Shown piece after piece: positions 1 through 7,339 of a DNA stretch of 12,656 nucleotides. Positions within the stretch are counted from its first letter, which is position 1. The number at the start of each line of letters is the position of its first letter. The stretch is taken from contig DASWUZ010000264.1 of assembly GCA_036401395.1 (NCBI GenBank), positions 1 through 12,656 of the forward strand, in the 5' to 3' direction. The DNA comes from DASWUZ01 sp036401395. Its GTDB lineage: Bacteria; Acidobacteriota; Terriglobia; Terriglobales; Acidobacteriaceae. The notes beneath the pieces are model-generated. The model was not told the origin of the DNA and made no database searches. It saw nothing but the letters and a program-made list of their open reading frames with translations. The translations under genes were made by a program, and so were the position numbers.

Positions 1-296
1 AGGGCGGCGCGGCAGGCTGCCACTCCTTCGTCGAATTGTTTGAGGGCGGCCTCGCGGGAGACAAATATGAGGGAGCTTTGCTTCCGCTTAGAGTTGGCCA
101 TGTCCATGCCTTCGTCTTCAAGGATGTAAAGGCCGAAGTAGGGCAGCGTGGCGCAGTGCATGGCGAGTTTACCGAAGGGCATCGACTTCGGATGGGGGAC
201 CCAGTCGTTTTTGCCCTCCGGAACGCGTTCGAGCGTGCGGCGGGTATTGGATAGTTCGATGTCGAAGTCCTGAAGAAGAATCTCTGCGATGGTCAT
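1..296 (-). CDS. DinB-superfamily protein, N-terminal part (gene continues past left edge)
   Basis: The minus strand reads open from an ATG at 296 to the window edge, giving 98 residues starting MTIAEILLQDFDIELSNTR. An in-frame TAA at 380-378 closes the frame upstream, and GAGG lies five bases before the ATG, so the start is well supported. The segment DWVPHPKSMPFGKLAMHCAT (residues 31-50) is typical of DinB/YfiT-like four-helix-bundle proteins, where the histidine (here H47) is the first of the usual metal-binding histidines. The other metal ligands would lie in the missing part. Family members include thiol-dependent transferases and many proteins of unknown role, so a specific reaction cannot be given. 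The gene lies about 80 bases downstream of the TPR gene on the same strand. It may be co-transcribed, although a weak TAAAAT hexamer (minus strand, 352-347) could give it its own promoter. I am confident of the gene and fairly confident of the family. Confidence 0.85.
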   Translation of the reverse strand, partial: MTIAEILLQDFDIELSNTRRTLERVPEGKNDWVPHPKSMPFGKLAMHCATLPYFGLYILEDEGMDMANSKRKQSSLIFVSREAALKQFDEGVAACRAA

Positions 297-377
297 GTAG
301 TCCTCGATAGCAGGGTTGAAAACAGGCGGGTGATTGATGTAGCAAGATTTTACTTTCAGATTCTGACCTTTGACACT

Positions 378-3300
378 TTATCCATTTGCCTGGTCAGAGA
401 TGTCACGAATGTTTATCGACTTACCGTCGCCAATGTCCTCCGCCGTCTTTTCACCTGCTTCGACCTGCCGAATGAGTTCGGCCAGTTGCTCGTACCCTTT
501 TTCCCCCACAACTTTCTTCCAATGTACTACCGCCTCGTCCTTCTTATTCTGCTTGAGACTCAGGACGCCGAGGTTGTACTCAGCTTCCAATATCGTCGGA
601 GAGAGGTTCAGCGCCTGCTGCCAGTACTGCGCGGCTTTTTCCAGATTTCCGTTCAGCCAGAACCATCTTCCCAGGTTGTAATGTGCTGCGGCGATGTCCA
701 CACCGCTGCCGACGACCTCCTCCCACTTCTCTATCGCGATATCGGGACGCCGGAGGCGATAAAAGCAATTCCCGATATAGAAGCGCGTTTTTGCAGCGAG
801 CACTTTCGGCGGACCAAGCCGCAACCCTTGCTGAAACTCGCTGAGCCCCTGGACGTACTGTTCCGTGCGGTACAACAACTGCGCGAGATTGAAGTGGGGC
901 GGAAAAGCCTGAGGACTCTTCTCGGTAGCGAAGCGATAGCAGTCAAGGGCCTTGTCCTTGATGCCCAGCGCTTCATAGGCGGTACCAAGATTGTTCCTGA
1001 TTTGCACCAGGTTGATGCTCCCGAAGGGGGCGGTAGGTAGTCTGAGAGATTCGCCGGTTGAGAGCTGCTTCGCGGTATCGAGTGCATCCTCCCACGCCTT
1101 TTGAGCGCCTGCATAATCGTCGCCACGGTAAAGCAGGTTAGCAAGGGAATTTTGGATTGAGATCGACAACAAACGCCAGTCATCATGCTGCTGGGCGGTG
1201 GTCTGCTCCAGGGCCTTCTTATATCCCTCTATCGCATCATTGTCGCGGCCTGTAAGTTGGGTGAGCAACTGCGCCCTTCCGTAGTGGAGCGCTACCCGAT
1301 CCGGATTTGCTTCGATGGCCAGCTCATAAGCCTCGATTCCCTCTTTGTAGTAGCGATCAAGTTCTCCGCCCACGTCTTCGCCGCGGTCCTTTGCCTGCCG
1401 GGTGAGATCGATGGCTTTCTGGTACTCCGCTGCGGCGTCTATAAAGTTCTTTTGGATTACCAGCAGGCGACCGAGCAGAAAGTGCGGACCGGGGTTGGCG
1501 GGGTATTTCTCTGCCCCCTCTCGACACAGGCTTAAAGCGGTCTCGACCTCGGGTGTTGACGAGTATGCATAGACTTCGACCAGCGAAAGCATCAAGTCGA
1601 TGTCATCGGGCCGTTCCTTTCGGGCAGCAAGAAGGGGCGCCCTGGCCTCATCAAAGCGCCGATTGGCCTGTAATGCCAGGCCGACGCTTCTCTGGTACGT
1701 GGGCGTGAAGTTAAGCTCCAGGGCGCGCTGATAGCAGGAGAGCGCCATATCGCGGATGTCGAGCGCCTCGTAGGCCAGCCCAAGCTGGCGATAGTAGTCG
1801 GCCATCTTTTCGTTGCCGACCCTGAGTGTGGGACTTTTGATTGCAGGGTCAGAATCCTCTTTTCGCTGCCGATTTGCGATCTGCACGATACTGTCCAGTT
1901 CGTCGAGACGTCGAACGAAATCGCCCGTCGCGTAAAAAATATTTGCGAGGCGCTCTCGGTGGATCAGGTCGTTTGGATTGGCGGCTACCTGGGCACGGCA
2001 CGCTTTTATTGCGAGGTCCGCGAAATCGCGGGCGATCCCATCTCCGGCCCTCTGTAAGCCTCTTATCAGGCGCTCTGCGGTCGAGCTTGTGTTGTCTCCG
2101 AGTTCAAGCGCCTTGGTCAGTGCGTTGACGGCCTGGTTCCACTGCGACTGCCCCTCGGCCATGGCAGCGAACTCGAGGAAAATCCTTCTCTTCTGCGGAT
2201 TGCCGGCAGCCTGCTCCAATGCTTGCTGATAAAAACGGCTGGCATCGCCAAAGCGAGCGGCCTTGCGGTAAATGGCAGCAGCTGAGCGTTGGTATTCGGA
2301 TGCATCGTCTCCAGCAGTCAGGCTGGCCGCCATGCTATATTCCGCCGCAGCAGCCTTGAGGAGCGTGAGGTCTGGAGGCCGCACAGGTGGCTGAGTTTGT
2401 TCCTGCGGAACTGGCCGAACTCCGAGATCAGACCGACCGGCGTTCGCGCTCCCCGCTTGTATGGCTTGGGCCTGGGCTGCGCCAGCTTTTGCCTGGCCGT
2501 CATAGTTGGCCTCGTATGTCTGGGCGAGATTGGAGTAGAGGACTGGCTCCAGTGGCATGAGGACGATGGCCTCGCCATAAGCGGCAGCTGACTCGTCCCA
2601 TTTGCCGTCGTAGAAGTAGGCAAGGCCGAGGTCGTTGTAGCGTAACGCCTGGTCTGCGTCGTTGCGATGATCAGGATCCTTGCCCCGCTCAATTGAATCC
2701 TGCAGCAGGATCACTGCCTCACCAAATTGCTTTTGACGACTTCGCATTTTGCCGTAATTATGCTTGTAGACGGGATTGGGACGGTCGTGTAGCGATTCGT
2801 AGGTGCGCGCCGCATTATCGAAGTCGTTCTTCTGAGTGTAGGTATTAGCCAGGCCGTTGTGCGCGGCCGCGCTGCTCGGGCAGGCTTCAATTGCCTTTTT
2901 AAACTCTCCGATAGCGAGGTCCCATTGCTGCGCCTCGTAGTAGCTCCAGCCTAAGCTTTCGTAGGCATCCGCTTGATCGCTCGATGCACCGACGCGTTGT
3001 AAGGCGGCCAGACGCTCCTGGAGCCGGTCGTTCGCCATCGCACACTTTTGAATGAGATCGCGGGTTCCTGGCGCGAGCTTACAGAAGTCGCGAAAATGAT
3101 CATCGGGAGGCCCGCCGCCGGGTGGATTCCTGCCGGCCCATCGGCTCAGTCGCCTCGCCTTCAACCCGGCGCGCTTCCACAGGTCCTCTCCCGTCTCCCG
3201 AAGCGAACGAGTGCCGGCGACTTCATGGGCGTGCAGCGGGTCATCCGGGGTACGGCTCCAGACATCTTTATAGATCCGCTTCATTTCGAGACTGAACAGG

Positions 3301-3962
3301 TCTGCGTAGGCACGAGAGGCGACCGCAAGCTGCTTTACTTCCTTGTGCTGCTTCCTTACCCAGTCTGTGTAAGCTGCATACTGGGTCTTCAGGTCGGTCA
3401 GTTTCTCGTCTTGGTCTGATAGCGCCAGTTTCGCAAAAAACTGATGGCGCTGCGTCTCGGCGGTGATGTATTTCAGCAGCACGTTAGCATCGAAACGGAT
3501 GAGATTCATGATCGTGTCGTGCAATTGGTTCAGCGACTCGTTGGCCCATTGGTCTGGAACCACATAGTCTCCGCCTTTGCTGAAAAACTGGTCCGAAATG
3601 GTGCGGTAGAACTTACCGGCCTCAAAGAGTACATCTCTGGCAATTTCGGAAACATCCTCAAGCGCCGGCTTAGACGTGGATTGGTCCGGATCCTGCAGGG
3701 TCATACGCTGCTGCTGCTTTTTTTGTATGTAACTCTCCAGGTGCCATGCGAGCAGGTAAGAGTAATTGCTCATCAGATAGTAGCTGGGAGCAAGGAGTTC
3801 TATCTGCTGGAAAAAGTGGGTCCCTGCGTCCTGACGGCGCTTAGCTTCGCTTGTGCGCACGTCGATCCAGCCCTTGAGTAACGTGCCAAAGAGGCCGCCG
3901 AGAGCGCCCGTCACGAAGACAAAAATCGGATTCTTTACGAGGCTGCCGAGGTCTATGTACAT
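378..3962 (-). CDS. Giant membrane-anchored TPR-repeat protein
   Basis: This is a 1194-residue protein. Residues about 12-30 (PIFVFVTGALGGLFGTLL) form one hydrophobic segment, followed by basic residues (KGWIDVR), so it is probably a single N-terminal membrane anchor rather than a cleaved signal. Residues about 40-320 are mostly helical, with a Pro/Gly-rich patch near 280-287, and match no family I recognise. From about residue 331 to 1155 there are some twenty tetratricopeptide units with the usual W/L-G-Y-A-P spacing, for example ADAYESLGWSYYEAQQWDLA and AAAHYNLGRWFWLNGNLEKA. An Ala/Gln/Pro-rich linker at about 487-530 splits the repeats into two blocks. The C-terminal 30 residues are polar. 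TPR superhelices bind proteins, so a scaffold or assembly role is likely, but the partner is unknown. There is no clear Shine-Dalgarno before the ATG. The start is chosen because it retains the anchor and no in-frame alternative fits better. phoU lies upstream on the same strand across a 367-base gap. Confidence 0.9.
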   Translation of the reverse strand: MYIDLGSLVKNPIFVFVTGALGGLFGTLLKGWIDVRTSEAKRRQDAGTHFFQQIELLAPSYYLMSNYSYLLAWHLESYIQKKQQQRMTLQDPDQSTSKPALEDVSEIARDVLFEAGKFYRTISDQFFSKGGDYVVPDQWANESLNQLHDTIMNLIRFDANVLLKYITAETQRHQFFAKLALSDQDEKLTDLKTQYAAYTDWVRKQHKEVKQLAVASRAYADLFSLEMKRIYKDVWSRTPDDPLHAHEVAGTRSLRETGEDLWKRAGLKARRLSRWAGRNPPGGGPPDDHFRDFCKLAPGTRDLIQKCAMANDRLQERLAALQRVGASSDQADAYESLGWSYYEAQQWDLAIGEFKKAIEACPSSAAAHNGLANTYTQKNDFDNAARTYESLHDRPNPVYKHNYGKMRSRQKQFGEAVILLQDSIERGKDPDHRNDADQALRYNDLGLAYFYDGKWDESAAAYGEAIVLMPLEPVLYSNLAQTYEANYDGQAKAGAAQAQAIQAGSANAGRSDLGVRPVPQEQTQPPVRPPDLTLLKAAAAEYSMAASLTAGDDASEYQRSAAAIYRKAARFGDASRFYQQALEQAAGNPQKRRIFLEFAAMAEGQSQWNQAVNALTKALELGDNTSSTAERLIRGLQRAGDGIARDFADLAIKACRAQVAANPNDLIHRERLANIFYATGDFVRRLDELDSIVQIANRQRKEDSDPAIKSPTLRVGNEKMADYYRQLGLAYEALDIRDMALSCYQRALELNFTPTYQRSVGLALQANRRFDEARAPLLAARKERPDDIDLMLSLVEVYAYSSTPEVETALSLCREGAEKYPANPGPHFLLGRLLVIQKNFIDAAAEYQKAIDLTRQAKDRGEDVGGELDRYYKEGIEAYELAIEANPDRVALHYGRAQLLTQLTGRDNDAIEGYKKALEQTTAQQHDDWRLLSISIQNSLANLLYRGDDYAGAQKAWEDALDTAKQLSTGESLRLPTAPFGSINLVQIRNNLGTAYEALGIKDKALDCYRFATEKSPQAFPPHFNLAQLLYRTEQYVQGLSEFQQGLRLGPPKVLAAKTRFYIGNCFYRLRRPDIAIEKWEEVVGSGVDIAAAHYNLGRWFWLNGNLEKAAQYWQQALNLSPTILEAEYNLGVLSLKQNKKDEAVVHWKKVVGEKGYEQLAELIRQVEAGEKTAEDIGDGKSINIRDISDQANG

Positions 3963-4329
3963 AATCGATCAGATCGGTGACACCGTATCGTGCTCAATAC
4001 TGGTATTTGATGTCAACCGTATACGTTATTCTTTTTGGCTTCGCATCTGGTGCTGATTCCCTGGCAACGAGAGCGGCTTGTTAGATCAGCCCTTCGCTGG
4101 AAGCATTGGTAGCTTAGCCGAGGGTCGCAGCTCATCCGATCGGTGCAGCAGGTGATTGATGCGGAAGTCTGCCTGATGACTCTTTACAACTCTTCCGGCA
4201 TCCCCCAGTGCTCATGCTGCATGGTGCAGGACACGGCGATTCCAAAACAGACGCCGAACCAGGACGCCTCTTGTCAGAGGGAGCACCTTACGCGCGAAAG
4301 CACTTTTCCCCCGAAATTGTCGATGGAGT
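3963..4329. other. 367-base spacer between phoU and the TPR gene
   Basis: No convincing gene is present. Short open frames on the plus strand (4143-4349 and 4208-4465) have no ribosome-binding site, resemble nothing, and run into phoU antisense. Small inverted repeats are visible: CTGCA-TGG-TGCAG at 4217-4229 and CCTCT-TGTC-AGAGG at 4267-4280. The second lies about 50 bases past the phoU stop and may weakly help termination, but it has no T-run. The leader of the TPR gene occupies the low-coordinate end. Confidence 0.5.
3975..3985. promoter_or_regulatory. Palindrome in the leader of the TPR gene
   Basis: CGGTGACACCG is a perfect 5-1-5 inverted repeat ending 13 bases before the TPR start codon. 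The leader otherwise lacks a ribosome-binding site. The palindrome could be an operator or a small hairpin over the initiation region. A minus-strand TTGACA (4016-4011) lies about 50 bases upstream of the start codon and could be a -35 element, but I see no good -10 at the right distance. The role is inferred only. Confidence 0.25.
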
Positions 4330-5001
4330 TCAATCCAAGGCGAGGCTGAGCGCGTGGCGAACGTCCGCTCCTCGCACCCAAAAAATAACGTCGGTTGCAA
4401 TGTTGGTTGCGTGGTCGGCAATCCGCTCCAGGTTTCGCGAAACAAGAATCGCGCTCAAGGCCTGAGAACTCACCTCCGGCCGCACCTGGATGACCTTGAT
4501 CAGCTCGGTGTAAGCGACACGGTTCATCCTGTCGATCTCGTCGTCCATCGCAACCACCGAGTCCGCAATCTGCGCATCGCCATCGAGCAGCGCCTGAATC
4601 GCGGTCCGAATCATGCGCGCCGCAAACTCGCCCATGCCGCCAATATCTACCGGCAAATCGACGATGTCGGCATCCAGTAAATCCTGGGTACGAATGGCTA
4701 TGCTCATGGCCTGGTCGCCGATGCGCTCAAGGTCGCCATTGATCTTGATCACCGCAAGGATAAACCGGAGGTCGATCGCCATCGGCTGCTCTTTAGCCAG
4801 CAGCTCATAGGCCATCTCATCGACTTCGCGATGCGCAAGGTTGATCGCCGTCTCGTTCTCGCGAACGTACTGGCACAGCCCTGCGTCCCTCAGCAGGTAG
4901 GCGTCAACCGTCGACTGTAGCGCTTGTTGCGAGAGCGCTGCCATGGCCAGCAGCTTGTCCTTGAGCGCGGCTAGCTGCAATTGAAAGTGAATCCGTGGCA
5001 A
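4330..5001 (-). CDS. phoU: Phosphate-signalling complex protein PhoU
   Basis: The protein is about 223 residues, the normal length for PhoU. It shows the two-fold repeat of three-helix bundles. The first half contains the metal-site motif INGDLERIGDQAMSIA and the second has its counterpart SRNLERIADHATNIATDVIF followed by WVRG, both hallmark PhoU sequences. PhoU is a cytoplasmic peripheral protein that links the Pst phosphate ABC transporter to the PhoR sensor kinase and restrains phosphate uptake and Pho-regulon expression. The start is non-ATG. A stop codon lies six bases before a TTG at 5010, and GAGGA directly abuts that TTG, leaving no room for a ribosome. A second TTG at 5001 has the same GAGGA nine bases upstream and gives an N-terminus (MPRIHFQLQL) like other PhoU proteins, so I prefer it. 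No pst, phoR or phoB gene is in the window, so this copy is orphaned from its usual operon. A TAAAAT hexamer (minus strand, 5062-5057) is a weak -10 candidate. Confidence 0.93.
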   Translation of the reverse strand: MPRIHFQLQLAALKDKLLAMAALSQQALQSTVDAYLLRDAGLCQYVRENETAINLAHREVDEMAYELLAKEQPMAIDLRFILAVIKINGDLERIGDQAMSIAIRTQDLLDADIVDLPVDIGGMGEFAARMIRTAIQALLDGDAQIADSVVAMDDEIDRMNRVAYTELIKVIQVRPEVSSQALSAILVSRNLERIADHATNIATDVIFWVRGADVRHALSLALD

Positions 5002-5258
5002 TGTAGTCAATCCTCAATTTCGATTGTGCGCTAATTCATGTGAAAGAATTGCGAATATTTTAGCGAGTGCCTAAACTAGCAAGCCGAAAGACCAGCGACG
5101 AATTGTGGTTCCGTTCCTGCTTTACTGACATAACTTTGACGGAAATGAGGCACGACCGCGAGCGTGGCGATCGCGCCAGCATCCAGAGTCAAGTAGGCCG
5201 CATCCCAAATACCAGCCTGAGCCGGCTACAACATTTCTTGAGGGGAGAGACAACGAAC

Positions 5259-5435
5259 ATGAATCGCTTGGCATTGATGGCAGGAGTTTTTTCTGGAGCA
5301 GCAGCGTGGCTGATCCTCCGCCAGCAGAACAATCAATCCCTTCTGCCAGACTTCCTTATGCGTCGCCCCATCCCTGTGCAAGTGGCAGCCGCGAAATTGC
5401 AGCAGGCTTGGGCAGACCACCATACTGTCGTTTAG
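5259..5435 (+). CDS. Small putative membrane protein, 58 residues
   Basis: A short gene starts at ATG 5259, preceded by a purine-rich AGGGGAGAG (5241-5249) at a suitable distance. It begins MNRLALMAGVFSGAAAWLIL, a hydrophobic stretch that looks like one membrane segment or an uncleaved signal anchor. It is followed by a polar linker with basic residues (MRRP) and an amphipathic tail ending KLQQAWADHHTVV. I do not recognise a named family. The same frame stays open back to a GTG at 5067, but that extension looks non-coding and lacks a ribosome-binding site, so the short form is preferred. It is divergent from phoU, with about 250 bases between the starts, and convergent with the 94-residue frame that ends 14 bases away. 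The gene is likely real because of the strong ribosome-binding site and sensible topology. Its function is unknown. Confidence 0.6.
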   Translation: MNRLALMAGVFSGAAAWLILRQQNNQSLLPDFLMRRPIPVQVAAAKLQQAWADHHTVV

Positions 5436-5449
5436 AGTTTCCGGCGGGG

Positions 5450-5734
5450 TCAATTCACTGTAAGCAGGAAAGACTTGATCCACGCTTCATCGACAACGCT
5501 GTCGTTGACATGAAGCGTGGCTACTCCATGGGCGCGCAGCTCACGGTCCGCCTGATGCAATTGCAACCGCGGCACGACCGGCCCGAGATGAAATAGAAAG
5601 TCATCCCAGTTGCACGCATTTTCCCTCCCCACAACCTCGCCTCCCGCGCGATCGATGAGCGAGACCATCAGTGGTTCGGAATTGCGCATCTTGCCCGCAG
5701 CACCAACCCGACGCGCAATAACCATCTTGCCCAT
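5450..5734 (-). CDS. Hypothetical protein, 94 residues
   Basis: An open frame starts MGKMVIARRVGAAGKMRNSE and ends IKSFLLTVN. Third codon positions are mostly G or C, as in the neighbouring genes, which supports real coding. It has no signal peptide, membrane segment or motif that I can tie to a family. The middle (CNWDDFLFHLGPVVPRLQLH) looks like a folded, mixed helix/strand core. No good Shine-Dalgarno precedes the ATG. It could be a small standalone protein or the remnant of a longer gene. It lies about 130 bases downstream of the MFS stop on the same strand and could be its last operon member. Its last 15 or so codons carry a strong inverted repeat (5480-5520), unusual inside coding sequence, which may double as a terminator for the convergent small gene. 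Confidence 0.45.
   Translation of the reverse strand: MGKMVIARRVGAAGKMRNSEPLMVSLIDRAGGEVVGRENACNWDDFLFHLGPVVPRLQLHQADRELRAHGVATLHVNDSVVDEAWIKSFLLTVN
5480..5520. repeat. Imperfect inverted repeat able to form a strong hairpin
   Basis: The arms CCACGCTTCAT (5480-5490) and ATGAAGCGTGG (5510-5520) are perfect 11-base complements. Between them CAACG (5494-5498) and CGTTG (5503-5507) form an inner 5-base stem around the loop CTGT, leaving only a short asymmetric interior bulge. The structure lies 45 bases past the stop of the 58-residue gene and within the 3' end of the 94-residue frame. There is no T-run on either side, so it is not a textbook intrinsic terminator. It could still block or stabilise transcripts from both sides of this convergent junction. 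Confidence 0.75.
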
Positions 5735-5863
5735 TCAAGAAGTCTAGCCGACCGCCTTAAGCCACATTCGATATGGACGGCTTTGTCCGGATAAGTGGCG
5801 CTCTTGGCGAAGCATCTTCTCTTTCCAGGAAACCTCAACCTGAAAAGCCCAAACCTTACCACA

Positions 5864-7123
5864 TCACGCCTTCGTCAGGTCTGCGCCCCGAGACTCTCTG
5901 CCAAACATGGTCACCACGGCCAGATAAAGCGCCACAATCACGACCGTGATCGCAAGCACCGGCCCATAGCTCCCAATCCGCTCCGCCGCCCACGACTGCA
6001 ATAAAACATTCCGCGAACTCAGCAAATTACCCAACTGATAAGCCAGCCCCGGAAACGTGGCCCTCACCGATGCCGGCGAAAGCTCCGTAAGGTAAGCCGG
6101 CACCACGCCCCACGCGCCCTGCACCATGAACTGCATCAGAAAACCGCCCGCCGTAATCCAGAACAAGGTGTGCGAATAAGCAAAGAGCGGAATCATAGGC
6201 AACGATAGCAGGGCAGTGCCGATGATGGTCCGCTTTCGTCCGAACCTCTCCGAAAGGTTCCCAAAAAAAATCCCGCCCAGCAGCGCACCAATGTTGTAGA
6301 TCACGGCCACTGTTCCCGTAACACCTGGAGAAAGATGGTGATCATGCTGCAAGAAAGTCGGATACAAATCCTGCGTACCATGCGAAAACGCAGTGAACCC
6401 CGTCATTAGCAGCACCAGGAAAAGAAAAGTCACCCCGTAATTCCGAATGCCCGCGAAGACCCCAGCCCGCCCCTCCTCACTGTGCACGCCGGTCTTTCGC
6501 CGCTCAAGCCATACCGGCGATTCCTCAACCTTCAATACGAGATAAGGAATCAGCAGTACAGGACAAGCCCCAATCAGAAACAGCCCGCGCCAACCCATCG
6601 CATGTCCGTGCCACATCACATTCGAAAACCGCGTAAACAGCAGCCCATAAGCCGCTGCGGCCAGCAGATATCCGGTGGCGTACCCCTCCTGTAGCAGCCC
6701 CGAAAAAAATCCCCGGTCCGTTGGAGGCAGGGTCTCAAACGCCAGCGCCGCGCCAACTCCCCAGACCCCACCCATGGCGATTCCAAACAATGCGCGCAGC
6801 ACCAGCAGGGAGTGCAGCGAAGGAGCAAATGCGCAGCCCAACTCCAGCGATGAATAAGCGACGATGTTCAACATCAGCGCCGGACGCCGCCCATACCGTT
6901 CGGCCAGCACGCCAAACAAACAAGCTCCGACCGGTCGAAACGCAAGCGTAAGCGCGATCGCCTCGGCTACGGACGAGATCGCGGTATGAAAATCCGCCGC
7001 GATCGCCGACACGCAAAGCACCAGCAAAAAGAAGTCAAACGAATCCAGCGACCACGCCAGGAAGCAAGCGGTGAACGCATGGCGCTGCCGCGGCTCAAGA
7101 CGGCGAAACTTCTCCACAATCAC
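5864..7123 (-). CDS. MFS transporter, JEN/SHS-type probable monocarboxylate:H+ symporter
   Basis: This is a 419-residue, twelve-helix major facilitator protein of the inner membrane. Helix 1 carries WSLDSFDFFLLVL, an acidic pattern typical of sialate and carboxylate/H+ symporters. The loop between helices 2 and 3 has the MFS signature GVLAERYGRRP (71-81), repeated in the second half as GNLSERFGRKR (288-298). VEESPVWLERR (199-209) is the usual end of helix 6. Residues 247-256, SHGTQDLYPT, match most of the JEN-family signature N-x-x-S/T-H-x-S/T-Q-D-x-x-x-T, which in yeast Jen1 is needed for lactate/pyruvate uptake; here threonine 244 replaces the asparagine. Substrate is therefore inferred as a short monocarboxylate, with sialate-type acids an alternative. 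The start is a GTG at 7123 with GGGGTGA four bases upstream. A second GTG at 7117 is also possible. A terminator separates it from the radical SAM gene upstream, so it probably has its own promoter between 7124 and 7280, which I cannot pinpoint. Confidence 0.88.
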   Translation of the reverse strand: MIVEKFRRLEPRQRHAFTACFLAWSLDSFDFFLLVLCVSAIAADFHTAISSVAEAIALTLAFRPVGACLFGVLAERYGRRPALMLNIVAYSSLELGCAFAPSLHSLLVLRALFGIAMGGVWGVGAALAFETLPPTDRGFFSGLLQEGYATGYLLAAAAYGLLFTRFSNVMWHGHAMGWRGLFLIGACPVLLIPYLVLKVEESPVWLERRKTGVHSEEGRAGVFAGIRNYGVTFLFLVLLMTGFTAFSHGTQDLYPTFLQHDHHLSPGVTGTVAVIYNIGALLGGIFFGNLSERFGRKRTIIGTALLSLPMIPLFAYSHTLFWITAGGFLMQFMVQGAWGVVPAYLTELSPASVRATFPGLAYQLGNLLSSRNVLLQSWAAERIGSYGPVLAITVVIVALYLAVVTMFGRESRGADLTKA

Positions 7124-7283
7124 CCATTCACCCCAGCAATGAATCTATGACCCTAGCCCACAAAAGAGCATGAGGCAGCCTTGAGCATCCTACAACCTGC
7201 ATGCCAAAGGCGCGCGCAACACCGAGGCAGCAATAACTCCGCCCGCGTTCGAATATCTGCAATCAAACTCCGCAGCAAATAAA

Positions 7284-7311
7284 AACGCCACTCGCAAGAC
7301 GGAGTGGCGTT
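7284..7311 (-). terminator. Rho-independent terminator of the radical SAM gene
   Basis: The 10-base arms AACGCCACTC (7284-7293) and GAGTGGCGTT (7302-7311) are perfect complements around an 8-base loop. On the minus strand the stem is followed by TTTATTTG, giving the U-rich tail of an intrinsic terminator. It begins 28 bases after the stop codon at 7340. Confidence 0.88.
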
Positions 7312-7339
7312 CCTATTTATCAACGGGCCAGCAGAGCAG

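Noticed and set aside
330..1040. Long plus-strand open frame of 236 codons
   Set aside because: It is antisense to the clearly coding TPR gene, has no ribosome-binding site and reads as a mirror of repeat codons.
4143..4349. Possible small plus-strand gene in the phoU/TPR spacer
   Set aside because: There is no ribosome-binding site, the composition is not protein-like, and the frame runs antisense into the end of phoU.
5067..5258. GTG-started N-terminal extension of the 58-residue protein
   Set aside because: The extension lacks a ribosome-binding site and a protein-like pattern, while the internal ATG has a strong one.
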